Shown piece by piece: positions 44,509 to 59,184 of a stretch of DNA of 64,000 nucleotides. Position 1 is the first letter of the stretch, and each line of letters opens with the position of its first letter. A model generated the notes under the pieces. It made no database searches and was not told the DNA's origin. It worked only from the letters and a program-made list of their open reading frames with translations. The stretch is from NCBI GenBank assembly GCA_016191395.1, contig JACPOS010000025.1:1-64000 (forward strand), read 5' to 3'. A program made the position numbers and the translations under genes. Source of the stretch: Chloroflexota bacterium (GTDB taxonomy: Bacteria > Chloroflexota > Limnocylindria > Limnocylindrales > CSP1-4).

Positions 44509-45753
44509 CTACTGCGCCGGGCCAGCGCCGAACCGGGCGGCCAGTGCCTCCGCGCGCGGTCGGACGGCCGCCGGATCGGGCGCCTGCAGCGCCTTGTCGA
44601 TCAGCGCGGCGATCTCGGTCATCTCGGAAGGGCCCATCCCGCGCTGCGCCGGGCTCGTGGTGCCGAACCGGAGGCCGCTCGGGCGATCCGGCGTGCCCGG
44701 GTCGAACGGAATGACGTTGCGATTGCAGAGGATCGCCGCGGTCTCCAGCGCGACCTCCGCCACATCGCCCGTCACGCCGCGATGGCGCAGGTCCACGAGG
44801 ACCATGTGGTTGTCCGTGCCGCCGCTCACGAGTCGGTCGCCGTAGCCCGCGAGTGCCGTGGCGAGGGCCGTCGCGTTGGCGCGGATGCGGCGCTGGGTCT
44901 CGCGGAACCCATCGGACGCGGCGATGCCCAGGCACACCGCCTTGGCGGTGATCCGCCCGAAGTCGGGGGCACCCTGCGTGCCCGGGAAGATCGCGCGATC
45001 GATCTTCCGAGCGAGGTCAGCGGTCGACAGGATCACGCCGCCATGGGGACCGAGCATCGTCTTGTAGGTCGTGAACGTCACCGCGTCCGCATGCGGCACG
45101 GGGCTCGGCAGCTCGCCTGCGGCGACGAGGCCGGCGACGTGGGCCATGTCCACGAGCAGCTTTGACTCGACCTCTGCCGCGATCGCGGCGAACGCCGCGT
45201 AGTCGATCGCCCGCGGGTAGGAGCTGCCGCCGGTCACGATCAGGCGCGGCCGATGCCGGAGCGCCAGGTCCCGGACCTCGTCGAGGTCGATCGTCTCCGT
45301 GTCCGCGCGGACGCCGTAGTGCTCGAAGCGGTAGACCGCGCCGGTGATCGACGCCGGATCGCCGTGCGAGAGGTGGCCGCCGTGCGCGAGCTGGAGGGCC
45401 AGGACGGCATCGCCGGGCTTCAGGAGCGCCCGGTAGACGGCGAGATTCGCGTTGACGCCGGAGCTCGGCTGGACGTTCGCGTGGCCGGCGCCGAACAGCG
45501 CCTTCGCCCGGTCGATCGCGAGCTGTTCGACTTCGTCGGCGAACTCGGTGCCCCGGTGGTAGCGCCGTCCCGGATAGCCCTCGGCGGTCTTGGCTGCGAA
45601 GACGGAGCCCAGGGCCTCCAGCACCGGGGCCGACGGCTCGCTCTCCGACGCGATCAGGTCGATGGTGCGCGCGCGGCGATCCGCCTCCTGGGCGACGAGG
45701 CGCGCGACGTCGGGGTCGACCGCGCCAAGATCGTTCGGCGCGCGCACGTTCAC
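44509..45753 (-). CDS. glyA: Serine hydroxymethyltransferase
   Basis: Interconverts serine and glycine with tetrahydrofolate, feeding one-carbon units. 414 residues. The motifs are TIDLIASESEPSAPVLEALG, AEGYPGRRYHRGTEFADEVE, NVQPSSGVNANLAVY, HGGHLSHG and the PLP-lysine segment FTTYKTMLGPHGGVIL, where Tyr replaces the usual His. The C-terminal PFDPGTPDRPSGLRFGT is well conserved. The GTG at 45753 overlaps the gatA stop (GTGA), so it is translated right after gatA. The active-site Tyr-for-His change suggests a divergent SHMT subgroup; another aldolase-type role cannot be excluded. Confidence 0.93.
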   Translation of the reverse strand: MNVRAPNDLGAVDPDVARLVAQEADRRARTIDLIASESEPSAPVLEALGSVFAAKTAEGYPGRRYHRGTEFADEVEQLAIDRAKALFGAGHANVQPSSGVNANLAVYRALLKPGDAVLALQLAHGGHLSHGDPASITGAVYRFEHYGVRADTETIDLDEVRDLALRHRPRLIVTGGSSYPRAIDYAAFAAIAAEVESKLLVDMAHVAGLVAAGELPSPVPHADAVTFTTYKTMLGPHGGVILSTADLARKIDRAIFPGTQGAPDFGRITAKAVCLGIAASDGFRETQRRIRANATALATALAGYGDRLVSGGTDNHMVLVDLRHRGVTGDVAEVALETAAILCNRNVIPFDPGTPDRPSGLRFGTTSPAQRGMGPSEMTEIAALIDKALQAPDPAAVRPRAEALAARFGAGPAQ

Positions 45754-47339
45754 GCGGCCACGAGGGCGGCAGCGCGCTCCACGGGCGTGGGGCCGGCTGG
45801 ATCGTCGGCGAGGGCCAGCTGGGCCGGCTCCATCGTCCGCCAGGGCGCGTCGGCGGTGATGGCCTCGTAGCCGCGCCCGAAGCGCAGCAGCTCCAGCTCC
45901 GACCATGGAGCACCGATGAACTGGAGGCCCACCGGCAGGCCCTCGGAAAGCCCGCAGGGCACGGATACCCCCGCGATCCCGGCCATGTTCGCGGGCAGCG
46001 TGCACGCATCCGAGAGGTACATCGCGACCGGGTCGGCCGTCCTCGCGCCGAACTTGAACGCCACCGACGGGGACGTCGGGGCGACCAGCGCGTCGATCCC
46101 CGACCCGAAGACCTCGTCGAAGTCGCGCTTGATGAGCGTCCGGACCTTCTGCGCCTTCAGGTAGAAGGCGTCGTAGTAGCCGGCGGACAGCGCATACGTC
46201 CCGAGCATGATCCGTCGTTTCACCTCGGGCCCGAAGCCTTCGCCGCGGGTCGCCAGGTAGTCCGCGATGAAGTCGCCGCCCGGCAGGCGCACGGAGTGGC
46301 CGTAGCGCACGCCGTCGTATCGGGCCAGGTTCGCGGATGCCTCCGCCGGCACCACGATGTAGTAGGTGGCGAGGCCGTAGTCCGTGTGTGCGAGCGAGAC
46401 CTCCTCGATCGTTGCCCCGGCGGCTTCCAGGTTGGCAACGGCCTCGCGGATGCGCGCCTCGACGCCCGGCTCCATGCCCTTCACGAAGTACTCGCGCGGC
46501 AGGCCCAGGCGCTTTCCGCGCAGCCAGCCTGCGGCCTCGTCGTCCGATCCCGGCAGGTGCAGAAGCCCGTCCGGGACCGGCACCGGCGCGGAGGTGGAGT
46601 CGCGATCGTCGCGGCCCGCGACTGCGTGCAGGAGGGCGGCGGCGTCGCGCGAGTCGCGCGCGAGCGGCCCGATCTGATCGAGGGACGAGGCGAAGGCCAC
46701 GATCCCGTACCGACTCACGCGCCCGTACGTCGGCTTCAACCCCACGATCCCGGAGAGGGCCGCCGGCTGGCGAATGGAGCCGCCGGTGTCCGTCCCGATC
46801 CCGAACGGCGCATGGAACGCGGCGACGGCCGCCGCCGACCCGCCGCTGCTGCCGCCGGGAACCATGTCCAGGTTCCATGGATTGCTCACTGGCCCGTAGG
46901 CCGACCACTCGTTGGACGAGCCCATCGCGAACTCGTCCATGTTGGTCTTGCCGAGGATGACGGCGCCGGCGTCGCGCAGCCGCTCGGTGACGTGCGCGTC
47001 GTACGGCGCGACGTAGCCCTCGAGGATCCGGGATCCCGCTGTGCACTGGCCGCCGGCCACGGACACCAGGTCCTTGAGCGCGATCGGCAGGCCGAGCAAC
47101 GGGTGGAGGGCATCCAGGGCCCCCCGACCCTCGGCCCGTGCGGCGGCGAGCCGCGCGTCGGCGGCGTCCGCCTCCGCGAGCGCCTTCTCCCGCTCGATCA
47201 CGAGCCAGGCGTTCAGCGCGTGGTTCTGACGCTCCGCGACCTCGAGGTGCGCGAGGGTCAGGTCCCGCGAGGAGACCTCGCCCGTCCGCAGGCGCCCGGC
47301 CAGCTCGTGCCCGAGCAGGCGCGTGAGGTCCGCGGCCAT
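45750..47339 (-). CDS. gatA: Glutamyl/aspartyl-tRNA amidotransferase subunit A
   Basis: Amidase subunit that frees ammonia from glutamine for tRNA transamidation. About 529 residues. The Ser-cis-Ser-Lys triad is present: Lys in PIALKDLV, the cis-Ser in VPGGSSGGSAAA and the nucleophile Ser in GTDTGGSIRQPAA. KPTYGRVSRYGI and the C-terminal substrate domain follow. The ATG 47339 and the GTG 47342 both overlap the gatC stop (GTGATG); I prefer ATG. Second gene of the gatC-gatA-glyA operon. gatB is 8 kb away and carries an in-frame stop. Confidence 0.95.
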   Translation of the reverse strand: MAADLTRLLGHELAGRLRTGEVSSRDLTLAHLEVAERQNHALNAWLVIEREKALAEADAADARLAAARAEGRGALDALHPLLGLPIALKDLVSVAGGQCTAGSRILEGYVAPYDAHVTERLRDAGAVILGKTNMDEFAMGSSNEWSAYGPVSNPWNLDMVPGGSSGGSAAAVAAFHAPFGIGTDTGGSIRQPAALSGIVGLKPTYGRVSRYGIVAFASSLDQIGPLARDSRDAAALLHAVAGRDDRDSTSAPVPVPDGLLHLPGSDDEAAGWLRGKRLGLPREYFVKGMEPGVEARIREAVANLEAAGATIEEVSLAHTDYGLATYYIVVPAEASANLARYDGVRYGHSVRLPGGDFIADYLATRGEGFGPEVKRRIMLGTYALSAGYYDAFYLKAQKVRTLIKRDFDEVFGSGIDALVAPTSPSVAFKFGARTADPVAMYLSDACTLPANMAGIAGVSVPCGLSEGLPVGLQFIGAPWSELELLRFGRGYEAITADAPWRTMEPAQLALADDPAGPTPVERAAALVAA

Positions 47340-47638
47340 CACGCGTCGCCGCCGAGGATCGGCGGCACGACGATGAAATCGCCCTCGGTGAGCTTCGCGT
47401 TGCGCAGGACGGCCTCGACCGGGAGGGATGCGGCAGCGACGTCCTCGCGCAGGATGTTCTCGATCTCGATCGTCTGGGCGGTGGGCGGGATCGCCGACGT
47501 GTCCAGCTCGGCGAGCTTCGCGTACTGGTCCAGGATGTGGTTGAGCTGGCCCTCGAGCCGGACGAGCTCCTCGTCGGTCAGTCGAAGGCGGGCGAGATAC
47601 GCGACGTGCTCCACGTCCGAGCGGGTGAGTCCGGCCAC
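47339..47638 (-). CDS. gatC: Glutamyl/aspartyl-tRNA amidotransferase subunit C
   Basis: Small GatC chaperone subunit of 99 residues that wraps GatA and GatB together. Typical features are DVEHVAYLARLRLTDEELVR at the N-terminus, LNHILDQYAKLAELDTSAIP and a C-terminal FIVVPPILGG. The long ORF-track frame beyond it is a shadow of the divergent acetyltransferase. The GTG start at 47638 has TATCAT 6 nt upstream and no Shine-Dalgarno, so the message is probably leaderless. First gene of the operon. Confidence 0.93.
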   Translation of the reverse strand: MAGLTRSDVEHVAYLARLRLTDEELVRLEGQLNHILDQYAKLAELDTSAIPPTAQTIEIENILREDVAAASLPVEAVLRNAKLTEGDFIVVPPILGGDA

Positions 47639-47644
47639 CGGCGG

Positions 47645-47650
47645 ATGATA
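47645..47650 (-). promoter_or_regulatory. Putative gatC -10 element (leaderless)
   Basis: Minus-strand TATCAT, 6 nt before the gatC GTG. The divergent acetyltransferase starts only 21 nt from gatC, so its promoter must overlap this one or lie inside gatC. Confidence 0.5.
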
Positions 47651-47659
47651 CTTGGCGCC

Positions 47660-48496
47660 ATGCCCGTGCTCCGCCCGATGCTCCCGAGCGACGTCGATGC
47701 CGCCACCGAGATGATCCTGTCCAACGACTGGGGCGTCCGCCGCGACTTCCTCGCCTTCGCCACCAGCCAGCCGGCCTGCACGCCGATGGTCGCGGAATCG
47801 GACGGGGCCATCGTGGGGACGGGCGTCGGAACGTTGAACGGCGCCGTTGGCTGGATCGGGACGATCTTCGTGGACCCGGGATGGCGCGGCCAGGGCCTGG
47901 GCCGGGCGATCACGCAATCGATCATCGATCGCCTCGATTCGGGTGGCGCGCGAACCCTCGTGCTGGTCGCGACCGCGGACGGGCGACGGCTGTACTCGAC
48001 GATGGGCTTCGAGGTGCAGACGCGCTACCGGATCCTCGAGGCGCCGGGGTTCGCCACGTTGCCCGCCGGCGCTCCGAACGCGGTTCGGGCGTTCAGGCCT
48101 GACGACGTCGATGGGATGGTCGCGCTCGATCGGATCGGCAGCGGCGAGGAGCGCGGGCACCTCATCCGCCGATTCGCAACGCCCGACACCGCCAAGGTGC
48201 TGCCGGGACCCGACGGCTCCGTGGATGGCTTCGTCATTCGCGCGCCGTGGGGCGGAGGCGCGACCGTGGCACGTTCATTCGATGCGGCGACGGCCATCAT
48301 CGACGAACGCCGCGTGAAGGCCGGCCCGGAGGGGCGCGTGCGCGTCGGGCTGCTGCAGGAGAACGAGGACGGCCTGGCGCGGCTGGAGGCGGCCGGGTTC
48401 ACGCCCCAGTGGGCGGCGCCGCGGATGGTCCGCGGCGAGCCCATGGCATGGCATCCCGAATGGATCTGGGGCCAGTTCAACCACGCGATCGGCTGA
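47660..48496 (+). CDS. Tandem GNAT acetyltransferase
   Basis: 278 residues. The N-terminal GNAT domain has the acetyl-CoA loop VDPGWRGQGLGRAIT and the usual TLVLVATADGRRLYSTMGFE. The C-terminal half (AFRPDDVDGMVALDRIG, RFATPDTAKVLPG, ending PEWIWGQFNHAIG) is the second, acetyltransferase-18-like domain found in this family. The acetylated substrate is unknown. ATG 47660 gives the best N-terminus; ATG 47645 is possible. It diverges from gatC with almost no space, and a short hairpin follows its stop. Confidence 0.85.
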   Translation: MPVLRPMLPSDVDAATEMILSNDWGVRRDFLAFATSQPACTPMVAESDGAIVGTGVGTLNGAVGWIGTIFVDPGWRGQGLGRAITQSIIDRLDSGGARTLVLVATADGRRLYSTMGFEVQTRYRILEAPGFATLPAGAPNAVRAFRPDDVDGMVALDRIGSGEERGHLIRRFATPDTAKVLPGPDGSVDGFVIRAPWGGGATVARSFDAATAIIDERRVKAGPEGRVRVGLLQENEDGLARLEAAGFTPQWAAPRMVRGEPMAWHPEWIWGQFNHAIG

Positions 48497-48502
48497 CGCG
48501 GG

Positions 48503-52336
<3,834 letters not shown>

Positions 52337-52344
52337 CGCCGGCC

Positions 52345-52350
52345 AGCGTA
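52345..52350 (-). promoter_or_regulatory. Putative -10 of FMN dehydrogenase gene (leaderless)
   Basis: Minus-strand TACGCT, 8 nt before the ATG. Confidence 0.4.
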
Positions 52351-52442
52351 TCGCGCAGATTGCGAGATTTCGGGTCCGATCGACCCCATACCTGGTATCG
52401 GCCGGCGTTCGCCGGCCTCGGGTCATCGGAGGGAGCACAACC

Positions 52443-52859
52443 ATGCGGCGTCTCGGCCTCGCGATCGCCATGATCGCCCTGTTCAGCGTGCTCGTTGCAC
52501 CGTCGGCGTCCGCCGCGCCGCGATCGGCGTTCGAAGGCGCCTGGTCGAGCACGGACCCGGTCGACGGCAGCACCCAGCACCTGTACGTCACCGGCGGCAC
52601 CAATGTGTCGATGACCTACGTTGACGAGTACGGCACCACCTGCGTGGAGATCGCGGCACCGACGGTCGCCTTCACCGGCAACCTCACCGGGCGCGTCCAG
52701 GGCGACGACCTGTTCGCCTGGTTCAAGCAGGGTGGCTGCGGACCTCTCCTCGTGATCAGTGCGAGCATCAAGTTCGCCTGGACATTCCATTACGACCAGG
52801 CCACCGACACGCTGTTCGGCGCGATCGAGGACGGTCCCGCGACCTGGTACCGCGACTGA
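52443..52859 (+). CDS. Small secreted protein of unknown function
   Basis: 138 residues. A clear signal peptide (MRRLGLAIAMIALFSVLVAP, cleavage near ASAAP) precedes a small beta-rich domain with two cysteines (GTTCVEIA and GGCGPLLVI) and several aromatic residues. I recognise no family. GGAGGGAG lies at good distance before the ATG. The palindrome ATACCTGGTAT upstream may be an operator. It is convergent with pcrA, and their 3' ends share a long hairpin. Confidence 0.72.
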   Translation: MRRLGLAIAMIALFSVLVAPSASAAPRSAFEGAWSSTDPVDGSTQHLYVTGGTNVSMTYVDEYGTTCVEIAAPTVAFTGNLTGRVQGDDLFAWFKQGGCGPLLVISASIKFAWTFHYDQATDTLFGAIEDGPATWYRD

Positions 52860-52865
52860 GCGCGC

Positions 52866-52908
52866 GGCCGGCCTGGCTCGCGGCTAGCCCGTGAGCTCCA
52901 GGCCGGCC
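52866..52908. terminator. Long hairpin at convergent junction
   Basis: An 11-bp perfect inverted repeat, GGCCGGCCTGG and CCAGGCCGGCC, with further pairing inside (CTCGCGG with CCGTGAG) gives an almost continuous stem around CTAGC. It spans the pcrA stop and the gap after the secreted-protein gene, so it could terminate both. Confidence 0.65.
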
Positions 52909-55640
52909 AGCGAGGCGAGCAGTGTCTTGCGCCCGATCTGGGGATCGCGGAAGGCGATCGTGACCTCCTCGTCGCTCCTCGTGAGCTTCGAGCTGACGAC
53001 GATGCCGTCGCCCCATCGGGCGTGGCGGACGCGATCGCCGTCGCGGTAGCGGCGCTCGCCCGGGATCACCGGGCGATCGATCGGCCTCGGCGCAGGCCTG
53101 GCGCCGCCGCCGAGCGGGCGCACGACCTGGTCCGAGTCAGGAGTGGAGCTGTCCTCCCATGCCTCGACCGGGCGCCGGCCAAACGTGCCAGATCTCGCCC
53201 CGCCGGCAAACGCCTCGCGCCGGGCCGCGAGGTCACGCGACGGCTGGAACGTCTCGCCCGGGCGGGGCGCGCCCGGGCGCCCGCTCCCCTCGCGGAATGC
53301 CCCGGCTCCGGGCCGGATCGGGCGTCCGAAGCGCGTTGCGCCACGCCCGAACACGAGATTGAGGTCGTCCGGCGCATCGTGGTCCGCGCCGTCCTCCGTC
53401 CTGGCACCCAGGCGGGGTCCGCTCATCAGCTCGGCCGGGATCTCGATGAGGAATCGCGACGGTTCGGCCATCCAGCTCGTGCCCGGACCGCGCCGGGTCG
53501 CGCGCTGCCAGGCGTGTGACAGGTACAGGCGCTCGCGGGCGCGGGTCATGCCCACGTACGCGAGCCGCCGCTCCTCCTCCATGGGCCGCGGGTCCGGGTT
53601 GAAGCCGCGTTCGGCCTCAACTGCGCGGCCGGTCGGGAAGAGGCTCTCCTCCAGGCCGGCGATGAACACGACCGAGAACTCCAGACCCTTGGCCGCGTGC
53701 AGCGTGATCAGCGAGAGCATGTCCGCGTCGGACTGATAGCTGTCCTGGTCGGCGACGAGCGCCGTCTCCTCGAGCAGCCGGTCCAGGGCGTCGTCGGCCG
53801 ACAGGTCGTCGTAGCGCGTCGTCACCTCGCGCAGCTCCAGGAGGTTGGCCCAGCGCTCTTCGCCCCCCTCGGTCCCGTCGGCGAGCATCGCGCGGTAGCC
53901 GGAGCGCTCCAGGACGTTGTCGAGGAGCTCCGGCAGCGGGAGCATCCCCACGCGCGAGCGCAGGCGCCGGATCAGCCCGACGAACTCGGTGATCGCGGTC
54001 CGGGCCCGGCCCGTCAGGTCCGGCAGCTCGCCCTCCGCGGCCTTCTCCAGGCCGAGCCAGTACGGGACGCCCTCGCGGGCGACGAACTCGCGCACGACGC
54101 CGATCGACTTGTCGCCGATCGCACGCGCCGGGACGTTGATGACCCGCTCGAAGCTGACGGCGTCGGCGTCCGAGCGGAGGATCCGGAGGTACGCCAGCGC
54201 GTCCTTGACCTCGCGCCGCGAGTAGAACCGGGTCCCGCCGACGACCTGGTAGCGGATCCCGTAGCGGAGGCACGCCTCCTCGATCGCCCTGGACTGCGCG
54301 TTCGTCCGGTACAGGACCGCGATGTCCCGCAGCTTCACGGTCCCGCCGTCGTCAGCGCGTCTCGTCAGCGCAGAGCCGCGGGTGCCGGTCAGCTCCTCGA
54401 CGCGGCGCGCGATCCACTCGGCCTCCTCCTCCTCGTTGTACGCCTCGAAGCGCTCGATGAGCCGGCCGCGATCGTTCTTCGTCCAGAGCTTCTTGTCGGT
54501 CCGCGCCTGGTTCTTCGACACGACGGCGTGCGCCGCGTCGAGGATCAGCTGGGTGGAGCGGTAGTTCTGCTCCAGCTTGATCACCGCGGCGTCGGGCCAG
54601 TCGCGCTCGAAGTCGAGGATGTTCCGGATGTCCGCGCCGCGCCAGCCGTAGATCGACTGGTCGTCGTCGCCCACGACCGCGAGGTTGCGGTGCTTCGCGG
54701 CCAGCGCCTTGATCCACAGGTATTGCGGCCGGTTGGTGTCCTGGTACTCGTCCACGTGGAGGTAGCGCCAGCGCTCCTGGTACCGAGCAAGGGTCGCGGG
54801 CGACTCCTCGAACAGGCGGACGGCGTCGAGCAGCAGGTCGTCGAAGTCGAGCGCGCTGGCCTTCTTCAGTGCCGCGGTGTACAGCCGGGCGAGGCGCGCG
54901 ACCTGGACCGTCGCGCCGGTGGCCAGGCGCATCGGCGGGATCTCGCCGGGATCCACCATGTCGTTCTTGGCCCGGCTGATGGCGCCGAGGATCGCCTGCG
55001 GCCGGGTCTCGCCCTTCGCCTCCAGGCCCTCGTCGCGCAGGATCTGCTTCATCAGCTGCTGCTGGTCCTCGGTGTCGTAGATCACGAACCGACGATCCAG
55101 GCCGATCGCCTCGCCGTCCTTGCGCAGCACCCGCGCGCAGATGGAGTGGAAGGTCCCCGCCTGGACCTCCTTGCCCGGCTCGCCGACGAGCCGGATGATC
55201 CGCTCGCGCAGCTCCGCGGCCGCGCGATTCGTGAACGTGACCGCCAGGATCCGCCACGGCGCCACGTTCTGGACGCCAACGAGATACGCGATCCGGTGCG
55301 CCAGCACGCGCGTCTTGCCGGAGCCCGCTCCCGCGAGGATCAGCACAGGGCCCTCGGTGGTCGTGACCGCGCGTGCCTGCTCCGGGTTCAGCCTGCCGAG
55401 GATCTCCCGCCGTCGCGAATCCGCGACCTCCGCCTGGTAGCGCTCGCGATCGGCCTTCGCCTTGGGGTCGCGCCAGGCCTCCGGATCGGGTCCATCGGCA
55501 CCACCCGCGTCGCGCAGCCACTCCGGCTCATCCGGGGCGGCCGTGGCGCCGTCCGCGAGCTCCGCGAACTGAGTTCCTTCGACCGGCGCGTCCTCGTCCG
55601 AGGCAGCCTTGCGCCGTCGCGACGGGTCCGCGGGAGTCAC
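52884..55640 (-). CDS. pcrA: ATP-dependent DNA helicase PcrA/UvrD
   Basis: Superfamily 1 3'-5' helicase for excision repair, replication restart and recombination control. 918 residues. Motifs are LNPEQARAVTTTEGPVLILA, Walker A AGAGSGKT, FTNRAAAELRERI, VDEYQDTN, GDDDQSIYGWRGAD, EQNYRS, LITLHAAKGLEFSVVF and YVGMTRARERLYLS. The N-terminal extension of about 90 acidic residues and the C-terminal low-complexity segment are poorly conserved. The last 50 residues (GDRVRHARWGDGIVV) are the Tudor-like RNA-polymerase-binding module. GTG start with TACAAT 6 nt upstream. Confidence 0.95.
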   Translation of the reverse strand: MTPADPSRRRKAASDEDAPVEGTQFAELADGATAAPDEPEWLRDAGGADGPDPEAWRDPKAKADRERYQAEVADSRRREILGRLNPEQARAVTTTEGPVLILAGAGSGKTRVLAHRIAYLVGVQNVAPWRILAVTFTNRAAAELRERIIRLVGEPGKEVQAGTFHSICARVLRKDGEAIGLDRRFVIYDTEDQQQLMKQILRDEGLEAKGETRPQAILGAISRAKNDMVDPGEIPPMRLATGATVQVARLARLYTAALKKASALDFDDLLLDAVRLFEESPATLARYQERWRYLHVDEYQDTNRPQYLWIKALAAKHRNLAVVGDDDQSIYGWRGADIRNILDFERDWPDAAVIKLEQNYRSTQLILDAAHAVVSKNQARTDKKLWTKNDRGRLIERFEAYNEEEEAEWIARRVEELTGTRGSALTRRADDGGTVKLRDIAVLYRTNAQSRAIEEACLRYGIRYQVVGGTRFYSRREVKDALAYLRILRSDADAVSFERVINVPARAIGDKSIGVVREFVAREGVPYWLGLEKAAEGELPDLTGRARTAITEFVGLIRRLRSRVGMLPLPELLDNVLERSGYRAMLADGTEGGEERWANLLELREVTTRYDDLSADDALDRLLEETALVADQDSYQSDADMLSLITLHAAKGLEFSVVFIAGLEESLFPTGRAVEAERGFNPDPRPMEEERRLAYVGMTRARERLYLSHAWQRATRRGPGTSWMAEPSRFLIEIPAELMSGPRLGARTEDGADHDAPDDLNLVFGRGATRFGRPIRPGAGAFREGSGRPGAPRPGETFQPSRDLAARREAFAGGARSGTFGRRPVEAWEDSSTPDSDQVVRPLGGGARPAPRPIDRPVIPGERRYRDGDRVRHARWGDGIVVSSKLTRSDEEVTIAFRDPQIGRKTLLASLAGLELTG

Positions 55641-55646
55641 CGCGAG

Positions 55647-55652
55647 ATTGTA
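55647..55652 (-). promoter_or_regulatory. Putative pcrA -10 element (leaderless)
   Basis: Minus-strand TACAAT (5 of 6 to TATAAT), 6 nt before the pcrA GTG. No Shine-Dalgarno. Confidence 0.5.
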
Positions 55653-55704
55653 TTCGCCGGGCCTTCGCGCCCGGTCACCAGGGGCTATGCGCGAAGCCCC
55701 GTGA

Positions 55705-56697
55705 TCAGAGCCAGCGTCGCCAGCGCGCGAACGCCACGACCATGACCTCGAAGGCGAGGACGACGCCGAGGATGAGCCAGAACGACACCGGGTCGTCGTT
55801 CGAGACGGGCACGATGACGTTCATGCCCAGGAACCCGGCCGTGATGGTCGCCGGCAGGGCCATCACGGTCGCAAGGGTCAGCACCCGCATGACGTCGTTC
55901 GTCCGCTGCGCCGTCCGGGTCATGAGGATGTCGAACGAGCCGAGGACGACCTCGCGCGTCGCCTCGAGCGACTGGATTGCGCCCTCGAAGCGCGCGGCGA
56001 CTGACAGGAACACGTCCGGGTCCACCGAAGCCACACCGCGTCCGAAGTCGGGACGACCGAGGGCTGCGAACAGCTCCCGGTGCGCCGCGAGCAGTCGGCG
56101 CAGTCGCCCAATGCGCCGCCGAATGGCAACCAGCTGCGCGAACAGCTCACCCGTGCCCGGACGGGCCAGGGCGCGGGCATCGATCTCGTCCAGCTCGACC
56201 TCGAGCCCGTCGATGGCGGTGTGGTAGGTCGTGACGATCGCATCAAGCAGAGACGCCACGAACTCCGCCGAATCGAGCTGGCCGATCGACGCGTCGGCCG
56301 CGATCCGCTCGTTGGTCACAGCGAGGAAGTCGAGGGCCCCGGAGTGGCTCGTGATCACCACGTTCGGCGCGGCGACGATGTCGAGCCAATCGAGGTCCCC
56401 GGGGTGGCTCGGATCCGGCTCCGCGGCGACGCGCAGGTGGAAGTGCTGGCCGTGCAGCTCGACCTTCGGTCGTCCTCCGGGTGTCGCCAGCGCCCGGGCG
56501 GTCGAGACATCGAGGTCGAACCGTGCGACGAGCGCCCGAACGTCCTCGGACTCGGTCTCGCCGGTGAGGTCCACCCACAGCAGCTGCCGCGCCGACACCT
56601 TCGCTGCCAGCGCCTCTTCGAGCGTGAGCTCTCGGTCCGTGCGATCCGCGTCGAACAGCCGAATCCGAGCGGCGCTCGGCGAGTGGTCCTGCGTCAC
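55705..56697 (-). CDS. corA: CorA-family magnesium/cobalt transporter
   Basis: Membrane channel for divalent cations, about 330 residues with the usual large N-terminal cytosolic domain (beta-strands then long helices, LDAIVTTYHTAIDGLEVELD). Two C-terminal membrane helices follow; the signature GFLGMNV carries the GMN loop of the CorA pore, and the helix after it is FWLILGVVLAFEVMVVAFA. It ends in RWRRWL. The ORF-track TTG start is unlikely; GTG 56697 with AGGA at 7 nt fits better. A hairpin terminator upstream separates it from groEL. Confidence 0.9.
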   Translation of the reverse strand: MTQDHSPSAARIRLFDADRTDRELTLEEALAAKVSARQLLWVDLTGETESEDVRALVARFDLDVSTARALATPGGRPKVELHGQHFHLRVAAEPDPSHPGDLDWLDIVAAPNVVITSHSGALDFLAVTNERIAADASIGQLDSAEFVASLLDAIVTTYHTAIDGLEVELDEIDARALARPGTGELFAQLVAIRRRIGRLRRLLAAHRELFAALGRPDFGRGVASVDPDVFLSVAARFEGAIQSLEATREVVLGSFDILMTRTAQRTNDVMRVLTLATVMALPATITAGFLGMNVIVPVSNDDPVSFWLILGVVLAFEVMVVAFARWRRWL

Positions 56698-56782
56698 GAG
56701 GGAATCCTCGCGATCGTGTGCGCACGGACCATCAACGAATGTCCCCGTCGCACGGTGCAAAGCGCTACAGCCGGGAATCGAA

Positions 56783-56807
56783 GAGCCCGGGCCGTCGGCC
56801 CGGGCTC
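56783..56807 (-). terminator. groESL terminator hairpin
   Basis: GAGCCCGGGCC-GTC-GGCCCGGGCTC is a perfect 11-bp stem. It lies about 130 nt after groEL and upstream of corA on the same strand. A smaller hairpin, CGCCC-GCAT-GGGCG (56914-56927), sits closer to groEL. Confidence 0.7.
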
Positions 56808-56939
56808 CTGAGCTGCTAGGTCTTGGATCGCGTATGCCCGTTCAGGCGAAGGCGGTGCGAGCACTGCAGGCGAGCGCACTTGAAGGTGCGTGAGCCGAAG
56901 CGCGCAGCGCCAACGCCCGCATGGGCGGGCAGGCGCGAT

Positions 56940-58957
<2,018 letters not shown>

Positions 58958-59125
58958 GGTGTTTCCTCCTGGGGACGGCCGGGGCCGTCCGAACCTTCGA
59001 TCGGGGCGCGGCGCGCCCATGTCATGTGCAGCGGAGCGGACTCCGCAGTGGTGCCTTTGCGGTGGGTCCCGTCCGCGCCTCCGGCCATCTCCTGCCGGGC
59101 CAGCGGACCATCGGAACCGAACCGT

Positions 59126-59152
59126 TTAGCACTCTCGGGGTGAGAGTGCTAG
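59126..59152 (-). promoter_or_regulatory. CIRCE operator (HrcA-binding)
   Basis: TTAGCACTC-N9-GAGTGCTAG, one base from the consensus TTAGCACTC-N9-GAGTGCTAA. It follows the groES -10 and covers the start point, so HrcA binding would shut down heat-shock transcription. hrcA itself is not in the window. Confidence 0.92.
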
Positions 59153-59154
59153 CA

Positions 59155-59184
59155 ATAGTAGGAGCGGTGCTCGTGGGGTGTCAA
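59155..59184 (-). promoter_or_regulatory. groES promoter (housekeeping sigma)
   Basis: Minus-strand TTGACA, 18 nt spacer, TACTAT. The -35 overlaps the stop codon of the NagZ-like gene. The CIRCE operator begins 2 nt after the -10. Confidence 0.75.
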
